From NCBI GenBank assembly GCA_037043015.1, contig CM073327.1, positions 4,694,727-4,758,726 on the forward strand: a stretch of 64,000 nucleotides of DNA. The letters run 5' to 3'. The position numbers were made by a program, and so were the translations under genes. Shown here one piece after another: positions 37,501 to 47,833 of the stretch (its first letter is position 1; each line of letters begins with the position of its first letter). Source of the DNA: Bryum argenteum (Eukaryota > Streptophyta > Bryopsida > Bryales > Bryaceae). The notes beneath the pieces are model-generated. The model did no database searches, was not told where the DNA came from, and saw only the letters and a list, made by a program, of their open reading frames with translations.

Positions 37501-38815
37501 AGTGCATGGGAGAGAAGTGGAGCGTCGTATGCAGCCTATCGGAGATGTGGGAATCCTAATGCAGTTTCCGAAGGATTCGAGTGCTATACCAAATCTACGG
37601 CGAGTACGGAGAGCTTGCCTTTGGCCTTTTTTGACAGTGGGGACGAAGAGAGGATGCCACGAGCTGCGGACAGATTGGAGAGATCGCCATTGGAGTTGTG
37701 TAGGCTCGTGAAGGCGTATTTACCTGAGGAGTGGGGGCTAGTGGCACTGGGTATCACGACAGCCATTGCAGACATTGTGCAGGATGGATTTGTCGGCGAT
37801 CAAGTCATTGTCTTGGATAGTTCATCTACTCGCACACGTTTTGTGTACAACACATTACAAGAGGTATTTGATTGAGTTGCGGATGATGATACGCAGTGAT
37901 GATATCGGAAATACCGCGCAGGCCATCCACCGTAATTCCTACGGCCGGTGTTGAACGTGCTTCTATCTCTGTTGTACAACCTAGAGACAAGGAGGAGGCA
38001 GATGACGAAGAACAGGAGGATGAATCAAATGGTGATTCCGAAGATGAGTCTGATGATGATTCCTAGAATGATTCCGATAACTATTTGGAGGATCCGATAG
38101 AGGAGTTCGAAGGAAGCGGGGACGATGAAGAGGTGGATGGCGAAAGTTTGCAGTCCGCGAAGATACATCTGAGAGACTGGGGCACCACGTGGATTCTGGC
38201 GAAGAAGACGATGTTTCAGATGACGAGTCTTATAATCCAAGAAATTCATCTGACGCAGAAGATGAGTCATTAGCCTCAAAGGACGTGTACATTTCGGCTG
38301 AGGAGACCGAGGAGTGTATTGACAAGAATGAGGAGCGCATTGTGGCACAAGAACCAACAACTGGAGTTGTCGGGATAGAGGCTACATTCCAGAGTACTTT
38401 ATCTGGTATCTCTGAAGTTCCAGAGGTACGCGAGGAATCTATGGAGGCAGCAACTTCGTTCTCAGATATCATTGCTGCACCAAGCTCAGTGGTGTTACCT
38501 TCACATGGAGTGACTACTGGTACGGAGTCTACGACGCAGTCATTTGCATGGGCTTTGGCAAATCATCATATGATACTTGGAGATGACGGATTATATCATG
38601 ATCTTGAGGGAGTGAAGTACCGTCGTGTGGGAGAAGATGGAAACTACACATACGAGCAAGTAGCCTCAATTTTGGAGGGTGACTTGAATGCGGGTGATAT
38701 TTCATCTCCAGTGGCGGAAGCTATGGTCACGAGAGCATTGGGGTATGCTGATCCCGGAACCCCTTCCGAGATTAGAGCACTAATGAGGGACCAACAGTTA
38801 GAGAGCGAAACATGA
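34558..38815 (+). pseudogene. ParB-like / DNA-methyltransferase-like element protein with acidic tail, frameshifted
   Basis: The protein can be followed through ORFs 34558-34737, 34635-34898, 34911-35801, 35762-37081, 37121-37711, 37615-37875 and 38189-38815. The best block (35762-37081, 439 codons) contains VKFRADRAVQEFEAAY, then IIWEPVDGQHIVAAC, like the ParB/sulfiredoxin-fold GxHR box, then long basic helices. After a frameshift comes a W-x-D-x-DY...WNAVFLFPVGIDF stretch. The next part, SPLELCRLVKAYLPEEWG...LVALGITTAIADIV...VIVLDSSS, reads like the C-terminal SAM-binding half of an N6A/N4C DNA methylase. An Asp/Glu/Ser-rich tail ends the gene. At least five frame changes or stops exist (near 34635, 34890, 35762, 37080, 37620 and 38060). 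ParB and methylase assignments are inferences from weak motifs; the frame breaks are seen directly. Confidence 0.5.
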
Positions 38816-39185
38816 GAGGAGGTAGAAGCTGAGTCTTCTCAAGTGATTCCTGAGACCCAAGAGATGGAATAGTTGTACAGATTGGGAAAGTAATGTAGGT
38901 AGAACCTTTTGATGTAGTAGGATAGTGCAAATATTATCTACTTTGTAATGCGTGGATTGTGTGTCTTCATTTATATGTGGAATGAAGCGTTTTGTTTTTA
39001 TTTTCTATAGTATAGTAATAAAAAAATATAGTACATTATGTTTGATTTTCTTTTAATACATGGAAATTATAATAGAAATGAATATGTTGTTGCTATTTTG
39101 AAAATGAAAATATATGAAATTTCAGGGGAGTAAAATTTCAAAAAGGTGCAAATTTTGCACCGACATGGCTACCGGACAATGCACT

Positions 39186-39217
39186 TGGCCAAGTGCAAAA
39201 ATTCCTAATTCAATGTT
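39186..39217 (-). repeat. right terminal inverted repeat of the 14.2 kb element
   Basis: This is the partner of 24986-25017. Together with the bases just inside, it forms a perfect 18 bp palindrome, TGCACTTGGCCAAGTGCA. A further near-palindrome, GGTGCAAATTTTGCACC, lies at about 39143-39160. Confidence 0.8.
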
Positions 39218-39704
39218 GATATTGTTGAATATGATTTTGAAAAAGTGGAAAAGGAAATCCTATTTTGTCCAAGAACCTTCTCCAACCTCCATAAGCTATT
39301 AAAGGTTAATAATGCCATCTCTTGACAACACCAGAGTTGAAAAGGAGGAGTGAGAGAATGGAGGAGTTGCCAACTTGTGAACAAACTTGTGCAAACTTGC
39401 ATATCCTAAGAACTTCATACATTTTCAATACAAGTTATAGCAATTGATCTAACTACAATGATTCCTTAGTAACCTAATTGATGTTGTAATTCATGAGCAA
39501 TGTGCAATTCAAAATGTCACACACCAAGGTTTGTAAACTTAGTTTACACAAACGAGTCGTTTTTAGAATATGAAAGAACTCAAAGCTTACTCTCAATGTT
39601 TAGAAAACAATCTTGTGAATTGCCTTGAACAGATAAACTTCATGTACACCATTCCTTGATTTTAAGTTCGATTTGCTATACTCTTGTGGCCAAAAAGTAA
39701 CAAT

Positions 39705-40313
39705 ATGAGCGAGTTGTTGGTGAAACAAGAGCAAGAGCGGGAGTTGAAGAAACATCAAGATCGGATTTTAAACATAAAGCCTTGCGTTCATTCTAGATCC
39801 AACTTAGTTCATGAATCTTTGATTTCTTCAACGGCACCCAAACAACAAAACGTTAAAGCTAGAATCAACAAAGGTCTCACTTTCTAAAAAGTTGTTTTGA
39901 ATTATTTGAGATTGTAACATTTCTATTGAGAAATTTGAGCTTGATTGATGAATTTCAATATATGTCAATCCCTATAGAAATTGCTCAAAATTGAAAGATT
40001 GTTTTGTATAGGTCACACCAGAACACTAGAGTCTTTGTAGTACATCTCCGCATAGAATTTTAGACTGCATTGAAGATTAATGCAAACAAAGTCAAGCTTA
40101 AATAATGATACAACCATTCAAACATTGCTATGGAACTCCAAAATAATAAGAATAACTGTCATTGAACAACTCAATATTGCAATGTGTAGATAAGCTTCGG
40201 CAGATTGAGAAACAAAATTATCAACTTCTTATGAGACTCCGCTACATTCACAAGAACTACTCACTGTACATGCCCAAGAAACATGTGTATCTTCAAAGAG
40301 GAGATGCAGGCAG
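39705..40313 (+). CDS. CFAP97-like (hemingway-type) protein, partial gene, two exons
   Basis: Exon 39705-39873 (starts MSELLVKQEQERELKKHQ) and exon 40190-40313 join in phase through GT-AG splice sites. The joined segment has KKHQDRILNIKPCV, then a spacer, then ARINKDKLRQIEKQNYQLL. This fits the CFAP97 pattern of H-x-x-x-L-x-x-(I/V)-K-x-x-(I/V)-D followed by a helix ending I-E-(K/R)-x-N-x-x-LL. CFAP97 proteins act in cilia and flagella, fitting a plant with motile sperm. The second exon ends in GCAG|GTGAGT. The next intron holds the Copia element, so the C-terminal exon should lie after 46350. An open frame there (46373-46578, ending VATVNLWKT) is a candidate but does not join in phase at an obvious acceptor. 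The upstream start is uncertain because the 14.2 kb element ends only 490 bp away. Confidence 0.5.
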
Positions 40314-40374
40314 GTGAGTCATATTCTACACTCTATTTTGTTAAAAAAGACATCACTCTATTGATCATACTTTG

Positions 40375-40672
40375 TGTTGGCAGGATGAAGACTGTCCATG
40401 TGTCACCGTGGGGTGACTCAGCTTCCTACTGCTGACATGGCAACGACCCGGCAGCTGAGCGCCTCTCGCGAAGCTGGTGGGTGAGGCCGGCGGCAGCATG
40501 AGCGGAAAGCTCAACCTGCGATTGGCAACCAGCAGGACTCTTATCGTATTAGGCGATATTATTAGCATTTGAGGAAGTGGGCTTAGCCCTAATCTTCCAT
40601 ATATATTGTGTATCGTTTTTTTGAGTAATGCATCTGTTTTCATCTGTGTCAATCAGACCTCACTGTCTAACA
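40375..40672 (+). repeat. 5' LTR of the copia element
   Basis: 298 bp, TG...CA. Its second half (from about 40500) is nearly identical to the 3' LTR, but the first half differs at several clustered places. Confidence 0.95.
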
Positions 40673-40690
40673 TGGTATCAGAGCGAGGTT
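40673..40690 (+). other. copia primer-binding site
   Basis: TGGTATCAGAGCGAGGTT abuts the 5' LTR and matches the complement of the 3' end of initiator-methionine tRNA, the standard copia primer. Confidence 0.9.
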
Positions 40691-40806
40691 CCCAGTAACT
40701 GTTAGTCCGTGCAAGAGTGGTGTTCACGCTTTCTCAGCTGAAACCTTAGCAGGAACCGAGTTACTCACTTGACAACTGATCAGATCACCAATAGCACTAG
40801 TTAGCA

Positions 40807-41660
40807 ATGGCATCCAGAGATACACTTATTGGAGAGGCGAGTAAGCTAGAGGGTATTCCAAACTACGCAGTCTGGAGTTTTAAGTTACGTAACATACTCA
40901 ACAGAGACGATATCTGGCAAGTAGTTGACCCACCAGTTGGAGTCGTGGCACCCACCGTCCAAGCCGACATAGATGCGTTACAAGTATTGAAGAATAGAGC
41001 GCTAACAACCATCGCATTATCTCGAAGGATAATGTGATACCTTACATCGCCGATCACCGACCTGCGCAGAATGTTGGAAAGTTTTGAAGGATCTCTACGC
41101 CACGTAACCAACTCGAGAAAGTCCGCTCCGACGCAAGCTTTCGAACCCGAGGATGGACGAAGGAGCAAATGCATCCCCGAATTTCTCAAAACAGTCAAAG
41201 AACTTGTGAATGAGTTCGCTAGCATCGGAGAGATCATCAACGACTCCGAGATCGTGGAATGCATTCTAATGGCGTTACCGGAGAGTTACGAGGGCCTAGT
41301 AAACTCGTCACCTACCGCCTACACTGCCAACAGCTTGCCGAACTCACTGTTATCCTCTTGCAGGACGACATTCGACGGGAGATCAAAACGGCAAACGGCG
41401 ACCAGAAGCGGCTGGCGACCAGCAAAGAAGAAGAGCTTCGAGGACGCAAAACAAAGCAGCTACCAAATGACACTCGACACAAACATAAGAAGAATACGGC
41501 GAGTGAGTGCCACTCTTCGCGTTCAAGAGAACACCGGATGCGGAATCGTCCCCGCTTTGGCGAACAACTAAAGGCACGGAAGGCCAAACGACCGGAGAAA
41601 AATACCTCCATCAACATCGCCGATAACTTCAAAGTACCAAATAAGAAGAAGAGTTCGTAG
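40807..41660 (+). pseudogene. copia gag, frameshifted
   Basis: 40807-41037 begins MASRDTLIGEASKLEGIPNY and contains NYAVWSFKLRNIL, the start of a plant copia gag. It stops at TGA in LSRRIM*. Homology resumes in other frames (41071-41571: LVNEFASIGEIINDSEIVEC then ALPESYEGLV) and again in 41259-41660. The zinc knuckle expected near the end is not recognisable. At least two frame changes make it non-functional. Confidence 0.85.
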
Positions 41661-41688
41661 AGAGACAGAGACCGACTTAGCAGTAAAC

Positions 41689-44397
41689 ATGTTAGAGCTA
41701 AGTCTAGCAGAGAATAGCAATAACGAGTGGTTTATTGATAGTGGAGCGTCCAAACATGTTACTGGACGGAAAAGTCTTTTAACAGACTTAGACTCAAACT
41801 GCCGATCAAAGATCAGTACCGCGGGAGGACATACGCTGAATGTAGCAGGAAAGGGCTCTGTGGAAGTTTCCACACCCACTGGAGGAATACAAATTGAAAA
41901 CGTTTTATACGTACCTGGCATAACGAAGAACCTGCTATCAGTCGGCACAATTACAGATGGGGCGGAGCGTCCCAAGATTCTCTTCGACTCCACTCACTGC
42001 TACATACTTCGAGATTTTCCACTGCCAGCAACACACCAAGTCATCACAACGGGAAAACGCAATCAGAAGAATGGACTCTATAAATTCAGACCTCCGAGTC
42101 TAAATCCCTCTGTCAACAGTGTCGAAGACAGCCTGAAGGAAACAACGGCACTCCTGTGGCACTACAGGTTTGCACATGCCAGCAACAAACTGATTCACTT
42201 CATGAAAGAGGGAGGCAAAGTCCAGGGATTACCGAACCTGCCAAGAACAGTTCCTTTCTGTCCAGCGTGTTGCTTGGGGAAGCAGTCACGCAACCCCAAA
42301 CCAAGCAGACAGCCCTCAAGATCTGCTGGCCCAGCATCATCCGGCGCCACCCCAGGAGCATCTCGACAAGACGCTACCCGTGCTCAGCAGCCGCTAAAAT
42401 TAATTCACAGCGACCTATGTGGACCACTAAGCTCGAAATCCCTGTCAGGATCAAGGTATATACTCACTGTAACCGACGACTTTAGCAGATTTTCATGGAT
42501 TTACTTTCTCAAGAAAAAATCCGAAACTCTAGCAAAGTTTAAGGAGTTCAAAGTGATGATTGAGTTACAAACCAATTATCGAGTCAAAGCCATACGTTCT
42601 GACAATAGAGGAGAGTATGTTTCGCACGAATTCATAAGATTCTGCAAGGAATCTGGAATCATCAGGCAGCTCACTCAAACGTACACACCCCATCAGAATG
42701 GAGTAGCGGAACGAAAAAACCGGACGTTACTTGACAAGGCAAGGTGTATGGCGTTTGCAAGCGGGATACCTGCATATCTTTGGACTGAAGTGGTAGCCAC
42801 CGCCAATTACGTGACGAATCGAACCTCCACCAAAGCTAACAGTGGAGTCACTCCTTTCGAGCGTCTGACAGGCAAGGTACCAAAAATTGATCATCTTCGT
42901 GTGTTCGGATGTAAGAGTTTTGTGTTAAACAACTCTCCACAGCGCAAGAAATGGGCACCCCGATCCAGCGAATGCATTTTCGTTGGTTATGATGCTGTTT
43001 CCAAGGGGTACAGGAACTATCATCGGCAGTCACGCAAGATCCTTGTCTCAAAGGACGTCAAGTTTGACGAACATACCTTTCCATGCGTAACTGTCAGTGC
43101 CGCTGGCGTTTCCTCACCCTCACAGCCACCTGCTAACTCCAACTGGCAGTCGCTTCTGCCACTTGAGCCCAACTTCAACTCGAGTCCAGCATCATACGAA
43201 GCTGCCTCGAGGCCCAATTTCGACTGCTCCAGCACCGGCAGCCAGTCCCAGGGCCTTTCAGACCCCAATTCTCTGCTTCAGCTGCCGAGACCTCCAGCTT
43301 CAAACATCTCGGTGGAGCCGCAAGGTCACCATTCGCCTGAGAGCTGTCCACCTGGTGCACCTCCACACTTCGAAGTTTCACCATCAAGCAATCAAAACAG
43401 CGCTCCAACTTTTGGTGATGCCGCTCCACCTTTCGGTGACCAAGCTCGAGACCTCATAGTCGATATACAACTTCAACCTGACGGGTCTTCCAAGGCCCAG
43501 ATTCCACTCCATACCTACAAGCGTCGCGAGCCACCCGAAAGCAAAGAACTAAGCCGCCGCACCTCTACAAGACCCGTTTGTCATCACAACTCGGTGGCCG
43601 CGCTCCGCCCACCTGTACGCTTCAACGACTTTCACCTTAACATGCTGGAGTCTACCCAGCCTATCTATCTTCCTGCATCTGTAGAAGCAGCTCTACTTCA
43701 CCCCGGTTGGAAAACAGCGATGGAGGAAGAACTGGAGTCGATTTACAAAAACAATACCTGGAGCGTGGTTCCCTTACCGTCAGACAGAAGAGCTATCTCC
43801 ACCAAATGGGTCTTGAGAGTGAAGACAAATGCAGACGGTACACCACACAAACTCAAGGCCCGCCTTGTCGCACGTGGCTTCCAGCAACAGGCCGGTCAAG
43901 ACTACACCGAAACCTTCGCTCCGGTAGTCAAATGGAATACACTCCGCTGCGCAGTGGCACTTGCAGCACATCAAAGTTGGAAAATTTACCACCTTGATGT
44001 AAAGACAGCTTTCCTAAATGGTGAAATCACCGAGGACATTTATGTCTCTCCTCCACCAGGTTTCTCCAGCTCCCCACCAACTCATGCCTGCAAGCTGAGG
44101 AAGGCATTATACGGGCTAAAACAGGCCCCACGCGCCTGGTACAATAAGGTGGACTCCTACCTGCTCTCTCAAGGCCTGCACAAGTCCAAGGCAGACTACA
44201 ATTTGTATTTCCATGAAGAGCACGGCAAGGTTACCTTACTTATTCTATACGTAGACGACGTATACCTAACCGGCAGCAACACCGATCGCATCTCCTCCAT
44301 CCGAGCTGACATACAAAAAACATTCGAAATGTCAGATTTAGGATTGTTATCCTCTGACCTTGGACTAGAGTTCCTATTCAAACAGAAGGAATCCTAG
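41689..44397 (+). CDS. copia pol polyprotein (protease-integrase-reverse transcriptase), 902 codons
   Basis: In order: aspartic protease WFIDSGASKHVTG (residues about 18-30); GAG-pre-integrase zinc region LWHYRFAHAS...CPACCLGKQSR (about 160-205); integrase core LIHSDLCGPL, VTDDFSRFSW, SDNRGEYVS and a terminal E in NGVAERKN (about 240-350); a Pro/Ser-rich linker; reverse transcriptase KWVLRVKTNADG, LDVKTAFLNGEI and the catalytic YVDDVYLTG (about 705-870). It ends at a TAG (44395-44397) inside what should be the RT/RNase H connection, so the enzyme is truncated. Retrotransposon polyproteins are processed by their own protease. Confidence 0.93.
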   Translation: MLELSLAENSNNEWFIDSGASKHVTGRKSLLTDLDSNCRSKISTAGGHTLNVAGKGSVEVSTPTGGIQIENVLYVPGITKNLLSVGTITDGAERPKILFDSTHCYILRDFPLPATHQVITTGKRNQKNGLYKFRPPSLNPSVNSVEDSLKETTALLWHYRFAHASNKLIHFMKEGGKVQGLPNLPRTVPFCPACCLGKQSRNPKPSRQPSRSAGPASSGATPGASRQDATRAQQPLKLIHSDLCGPLSSKSLSGSRYILTVTDDFSRFSWIYFLKKKSETLAKFKEFKVMIELQTNYRVKAIRSDNRGEYVSHEFIRFCKESGIIRQLTQTYTPHQNGVAERKNRTLLDKARCMAFASGIPAYLWTEVVATANYVTNRTSTKANSGVTPFERLTGKVPKIDHLRVFGCKSFVLNNSPQRKKWAPRSSECIFVGYDAVSKGYRNYHRQSRKILVSKDVKFDEHTFPCVTVSAAGVSSPSQPPANSNWQSLLPLEPNFNSSPASYEAASRPNFDCSSTGSQSQGLSDPNSLLQLPRPPASNISVEPQGHHSPESCPPGAPPHFEVSPSSNQNSAPTFGDAAPPFGDQARDLIVDIQLQPDGSSKAQIPLHTYKRREPPESKELSRRTSTRPVCHHNSVAALRPPVRFNDFHLNMLESTQPIYLPASVEAALLHPGWKTAMEEELESIYKNNTWSVVPLPSDRRAISTKWVLRVKTNADGTPHKLKARLVARGFQQQAGQDYTETFAPVVKWNTLRCAVALAAHQSWKIYHLDVKTAFLNGEITEDIYVSPPPGFSSSPPTHACKLRKALYGLKQAPRAWYNKVDSYLLSQGLHKSKADYNLYFHEEHGKVTLLILYVDDVYLTGSNTDRISSIRADIQKTFEMSDLGLLSSDLGLEFLFKQKES

Positions 44398-45185
44398 TTA
44401 CACAAATGCAAATACATCAAGGAGATTCTTCACGAATTTGGATTAGCCGATCGCAAACCGATCTCAACTCCAATGGTTGAGAAATTGAAGTTAACTCCGG
44501 ATATGCAAGCCCCGCCACGTACATCACGAGTTACCAACGTATGGTAGGAAAACTCATTTTCTTATCACACACTCGTCCCGATATCTCATTATGCGGTCGC
44601 ATTCTCAAGCAGTTCATGTCACGCCCCCAGAGCCGCATCTACAAAGCCGTGAAGCATCTATTCAGTACCTTAAGGGCACAAAGAAACCTAGCCCTCTTCA
44701 GACGGGGGGGGAAACCAAAGATCTTACCGGCTTTACGGACGCAGATTGGGCGGCCGACTCCTACGATAGGAAGTCCACTCTTTGATTCATCTTCCTCACG
44801 GAAACACACTGTGACATGGAACTCTCGCAAGCAACCAACAGCTTGCTCTCTCTTCAACGGAGTCGGAGTATATGGCCTTGTCTCAAGGCGCCAAGGAAGC
44901 GCTTTTGGTTGAGGAGGCTTCGGGAGAAATTCGAGTACAAGATCTCGCACAAAGCAACAACAATTTATGGCGATAACTGTGGAGTCTAAACCTCTCCCAC
45001 AACCCGGTATATCATGGGCGAACTAAACATATAGAGGTACGTCACCACTTCATCCGGGAAAGGTGCAATCCAATGAAATCAACCTGGAATATGTGCCTAC
45101 CTCCGATCGGTTGGCGGACATTCTAACGAAGCCTGCAAGAAGAACCACTTTGAGAGGATACGAAAGCAACTAGGCTTAGTGGACA
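44398..45185 (+). pseudogene. copia RNase H remnant, multiple frameshifts
   Basis: Continuation of pol in shifting frames: CKYIKEILHEFGLADRKPIS, then VGKLIFLSHTRPDIS, then LTGFTDADWAADSYDRKST (RNase H Asp motif), then SRKQPTACS, then IYGDNCGV, and finally an RGTSPLHPGK/LADILTKPA-like end near 45110-45170. Stops at 44395 and 44545 and later indels separate the pieces. Confidence 0.8.
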
Positions 45186-46053
45186 CACAAAGAAGCGTAA
45201 ATCGATTGAGAAAATGATCAAAGTCTATTTATTTCGGAAGAGCTACAGCTCGTAGTAGTCAGGGCAGTCACTCCAACAAGGAGGACAATCCTGAAGCTTA
45301 ACATAGACAGGCACAGACTTAGCCCTAGTTCTAGTGTATCGAATTCTGTCCTCAATTCTCTCCATGTCTTCAGAAACTACAATTCTAAAATGTGCTAGCT
45401 CATAGAGCAACCGCTGATTTGGGGTCAACCAAACAGTACGATGACGTAATACAAAACTATTGTATCCAGGGGCATCTAGTCAGAGAAAAAATTTAGAACT
45501 TTCCACTCTAAAGTATCACCTACGAATTTCCTCCACGAGACGTTCAAGCCGCGAAGGCCCAAAGAAGTTGTTCACTAAGGTGAACGACACAAGATCGGCC
45601 AAAGCTTATCTTTGACAACTCCATCAGGCAAGCCAGAAATTAGGGTTCCACAAGAATAACCTCGTTCATCGATCAACTTCAAAGAAGCAGCCTCAATTGA
45701 GGGCGGAGTCGTTGAAGAACCAAGATTTCGACCAGCGCCCGACTTCAAAGGGGCAAAGATCATTCGATGAAGGAGTCTGCGATGGAACCAAAGAAGCAAT
45801 TCAACCTCCGAAGCTCCATGTCGACCTCGAGGGCAACTCTCATCTGTAGCGGCCAAGAAACACCGCGTCAAAAAACTCTTTCGCGGACCCAGCCAACCTG
45901 TGCAAGAGACTGCAGAACACCCACAAGCCAAGGATAAAAATCGCAAAATGACAGATTATCGAGCGAAGCCAAGGCGTGCTCTCACCGATCGATCCTCGTG
46001 TGTTACCATAGTCGCAAATTTCCCTCAAATACCCATGTATATGAGCGAGGGGG
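45186..46053. other. non-coding spacer of the copia element before the 3' LTR
   Basis: About 870 bp between the pol remnant and the 3' LTR. Short frames on the minus strand (for example 45243-45428) have no recognised domain. The polypurine tract is at about 46043-46053. Confidence 0.6.
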
Positions 46054-46349
46054 TGTTGGCGGGATGAAGATCGTCCATGTGTCACCGTGGGGTGACTCGA
46101 CTTCCTCATCACGACATGGCAACGACCCGGCAATGAGCCTCTCGCGAAGTCGGTGGGTGAGGTGGCGCGCAAAGATGAGCGGAAAGCTCAACCTGCGATT
46201 GGCAACCAGCAGGACTCTTATCGTATTAGGCGATATTATTAGCATTTGAGGAAGTGGGCTTAGCCCTAATCTTCCATATATATTGTGTATCGTTTTTTTG
46301 AGTAATGCATCTGTTTTCATCTGTGTCAATCAGACCTCACTGTCTAACA
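46054..46349 (+). repeat. 3' LTR of the copia element
   Basis: 296 bp, TG...CA, followed by the CTTTG target duplication. Confidence 0.95.
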
Positions 46350-46579
46350 CTTTGAACTCTACATTCAAGTATGAAGTATACCTTTCACGACCCTATTCAT
46401 CGATGACTACTTCAATGAATTTACCAATAGATTGGGCTTTCAACAGAGAAAGAAAGCCTCCTAAGAAACCAGCCAAGTCTGAGGCGGCCATGCAACCAGA
46501 TCTCCCCAAACCTCACCACCGTCTTGCTGCTGAAGAAGTGACAAATAAAGTTGCTACTGTTAATTTGTGGAAAACATAA

Positions 46580-47833
46580 TGATTGAAAGACTTCAAAGGT
46601 AAAAAGTCAGATGAATTAGAAATCTATCCGCCTCGAAATCTAAGCAAGTGCTTGCTTTTGTAACTACGACATGTTAACATGTCCAAATTTGTTGACTCAC
46701 TAATATACAGAAATCTTAACCATCTCAAGCGTTGCCCAAGTTATAAATTCGTATCACAACCTACACTGTGCCTAGAATTCTCAGTGACATTACAGTAAGA
46801 ACCAGACAGCGCTAGTCAAAATAATTGTTCATACTTGGCCATATCGTATGACACGCAAAGTGAGTTACAACATCAGTTCAAACGTTTGCCAAGCAAATTC
46901 CAGATTGCGGTACAGTGCCGATGACTGTAATACTAAAGCAGCTGATAAGAAAGAGTCACCTATCAGCAATATAGACAGGAAGCATAAGCTTCATCAAACA
47001 AACGAAGAGTTAGATGTTATGTCGTCCACACATAACCATCACAGCCATACCACGAATTACACCCACACAATATATACGACATGAGGTATGATACAATTCT
47101 CAAACAGACCAGCCAAGCTTCTGCATGATCAGTAGCTTCAATTCAATTTACACTTGATCTACAGCACTCTGCAGTGGCCTTAGGAGTAGCTCTATCCCGT
47201 ATTGATACGCTGAATATTATCACTATGGCACATCACAAAGGTTTCTGAAGCAACCTGCATATTAGAGTGCTCCATTCTTGTGCCACCTTGCTTGGTCATT
47301 CGCAAGCGACTCCTCTGTCTCCTACAACAACTGCATATCAGCAATGAATTCCCAAAAGCCAAGCTACAGCAGATAAAAAGCCTCCAACCTGCTCTATAGT
47401 AATATTCTGGAATCTGGCATGTCCTCCAAATCATATCTGGCAATTTTTATGTTATGAAACCATGGCTACGAATGCAAAACAAACAGACATGACATAAAAA
47501 TCTCTGACGTGATATTATCGTATGCTGTGCGGAATATCCTAGTCATTCTTGGCAATCGCTGGGTTCCGAAACTATAGCCATGAAGGCAAAACAGCCACAG
47601 ACTGGAATCTATGATATCCTACTAACTTTCGAACCAATTTTGACAATTGCTGAGCACATTGGCTGAGAAAGCATAATAGCCACACATGATATGTTAAATT
47701 CCACGGGATACTTCACAATGTTTGGGAGCTCCATTACCTATCTTAAAGAATTGATTGCAGTCGACTGTTGGCAGGCACCCTTGAGCAATCCTTGTGGTTT
47801 GGCAAAGAGCTTCTCCAACGTCATTAGTAGGGG
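46580..47833. other. intergenic region, no supported gene
   Basis: The DNA is of mixed composition. A minus-strand frame at 47192-47443 (ICSCCRRQRSRLRMTKQGG) has a plausible acceptor before it but no domain, so it is not annotated. The 3' UTR of the oligoribonuclease gene presumably lies here. Confidence 0.4.

Larger units (their letters stand above)
24986..39217. mobile_element. 14.2 kb DNA-transposon-like element with 32 bp terminal inverted repeats
   Basis: The first 32 bases (24986-25017) match the reverse complement of the last 32 (39186-39217) at 31 positions, with core GAATTAGGAATTTTTGCACT then TGGCCA. Inside are two broken genes reading outward from the centre toward the ends: a DUF7869-type transposase-like gene (minus) and a ParB/methyltransferase-like gene (plus). 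Each ends about 350-400 bp from its terminal repeat. Between them are palindromic repeats, a GC-rich minisatellite and at least two nested TTAA elements. GACAATGCACTTG occurs as a subterminal motif at both ends. No clear target duplication is seen; an AATT duplication is possible if the true ends start at AGGAATTTTT. That the whole block moved as one unit is inference. Confidence 0.6.
40375..46349 (+). mobile_element. Ty1/copia LTR retrotransposon, full length but defective
   Basis: The element is bounded by LTRs 40375-40672 and 46054-46349, both starting TGTTGG and ending TAACA. A perfect 5 bp target duplication, CTTTG, sits at 40370-40374 and 46350-46354. Directly after the 5' LTR is TGGTATCAGAGC, the usual initiator-Met tRNA primer-binding site. 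A purine tract (GAGCGAGGGGG) precedes the 3' LTR. Domain order is gag, protease, integrase, reverse transcriptase, RNase H, the copia order. It is inserted in an intron of the CFAP97-like gene in the same orientation. Gag and RNase H are frameshifted, so this copy cannot move by itself. Confidence 0.95.

Noticed and set aside
24980..39225. Target-site duplication for the 14.2 kb element
   Set aside because: Flanks outside the 32 bp repeats (CTTAT on the left, GATAT on the right) do not match; an internal AATT is possible but palindromic and ambiguous, so no duplication is claimed.
46283..46578. 98-codon ORF as a separate gene
   Set aside because: It starts inside the 3' LTR. Its downstream half may be the last exon of the CFAP97-like gene, but the phase does not fit, so it is only mentioned there.
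47192..47443. Minus-strand frame with a Cys/Arg-rich stretch (ICSCCRRQRSRLRM)
   Set aside because: No domain, no convincing upstream exon, and it lies where the oligoribonuclease 3' region is expected.
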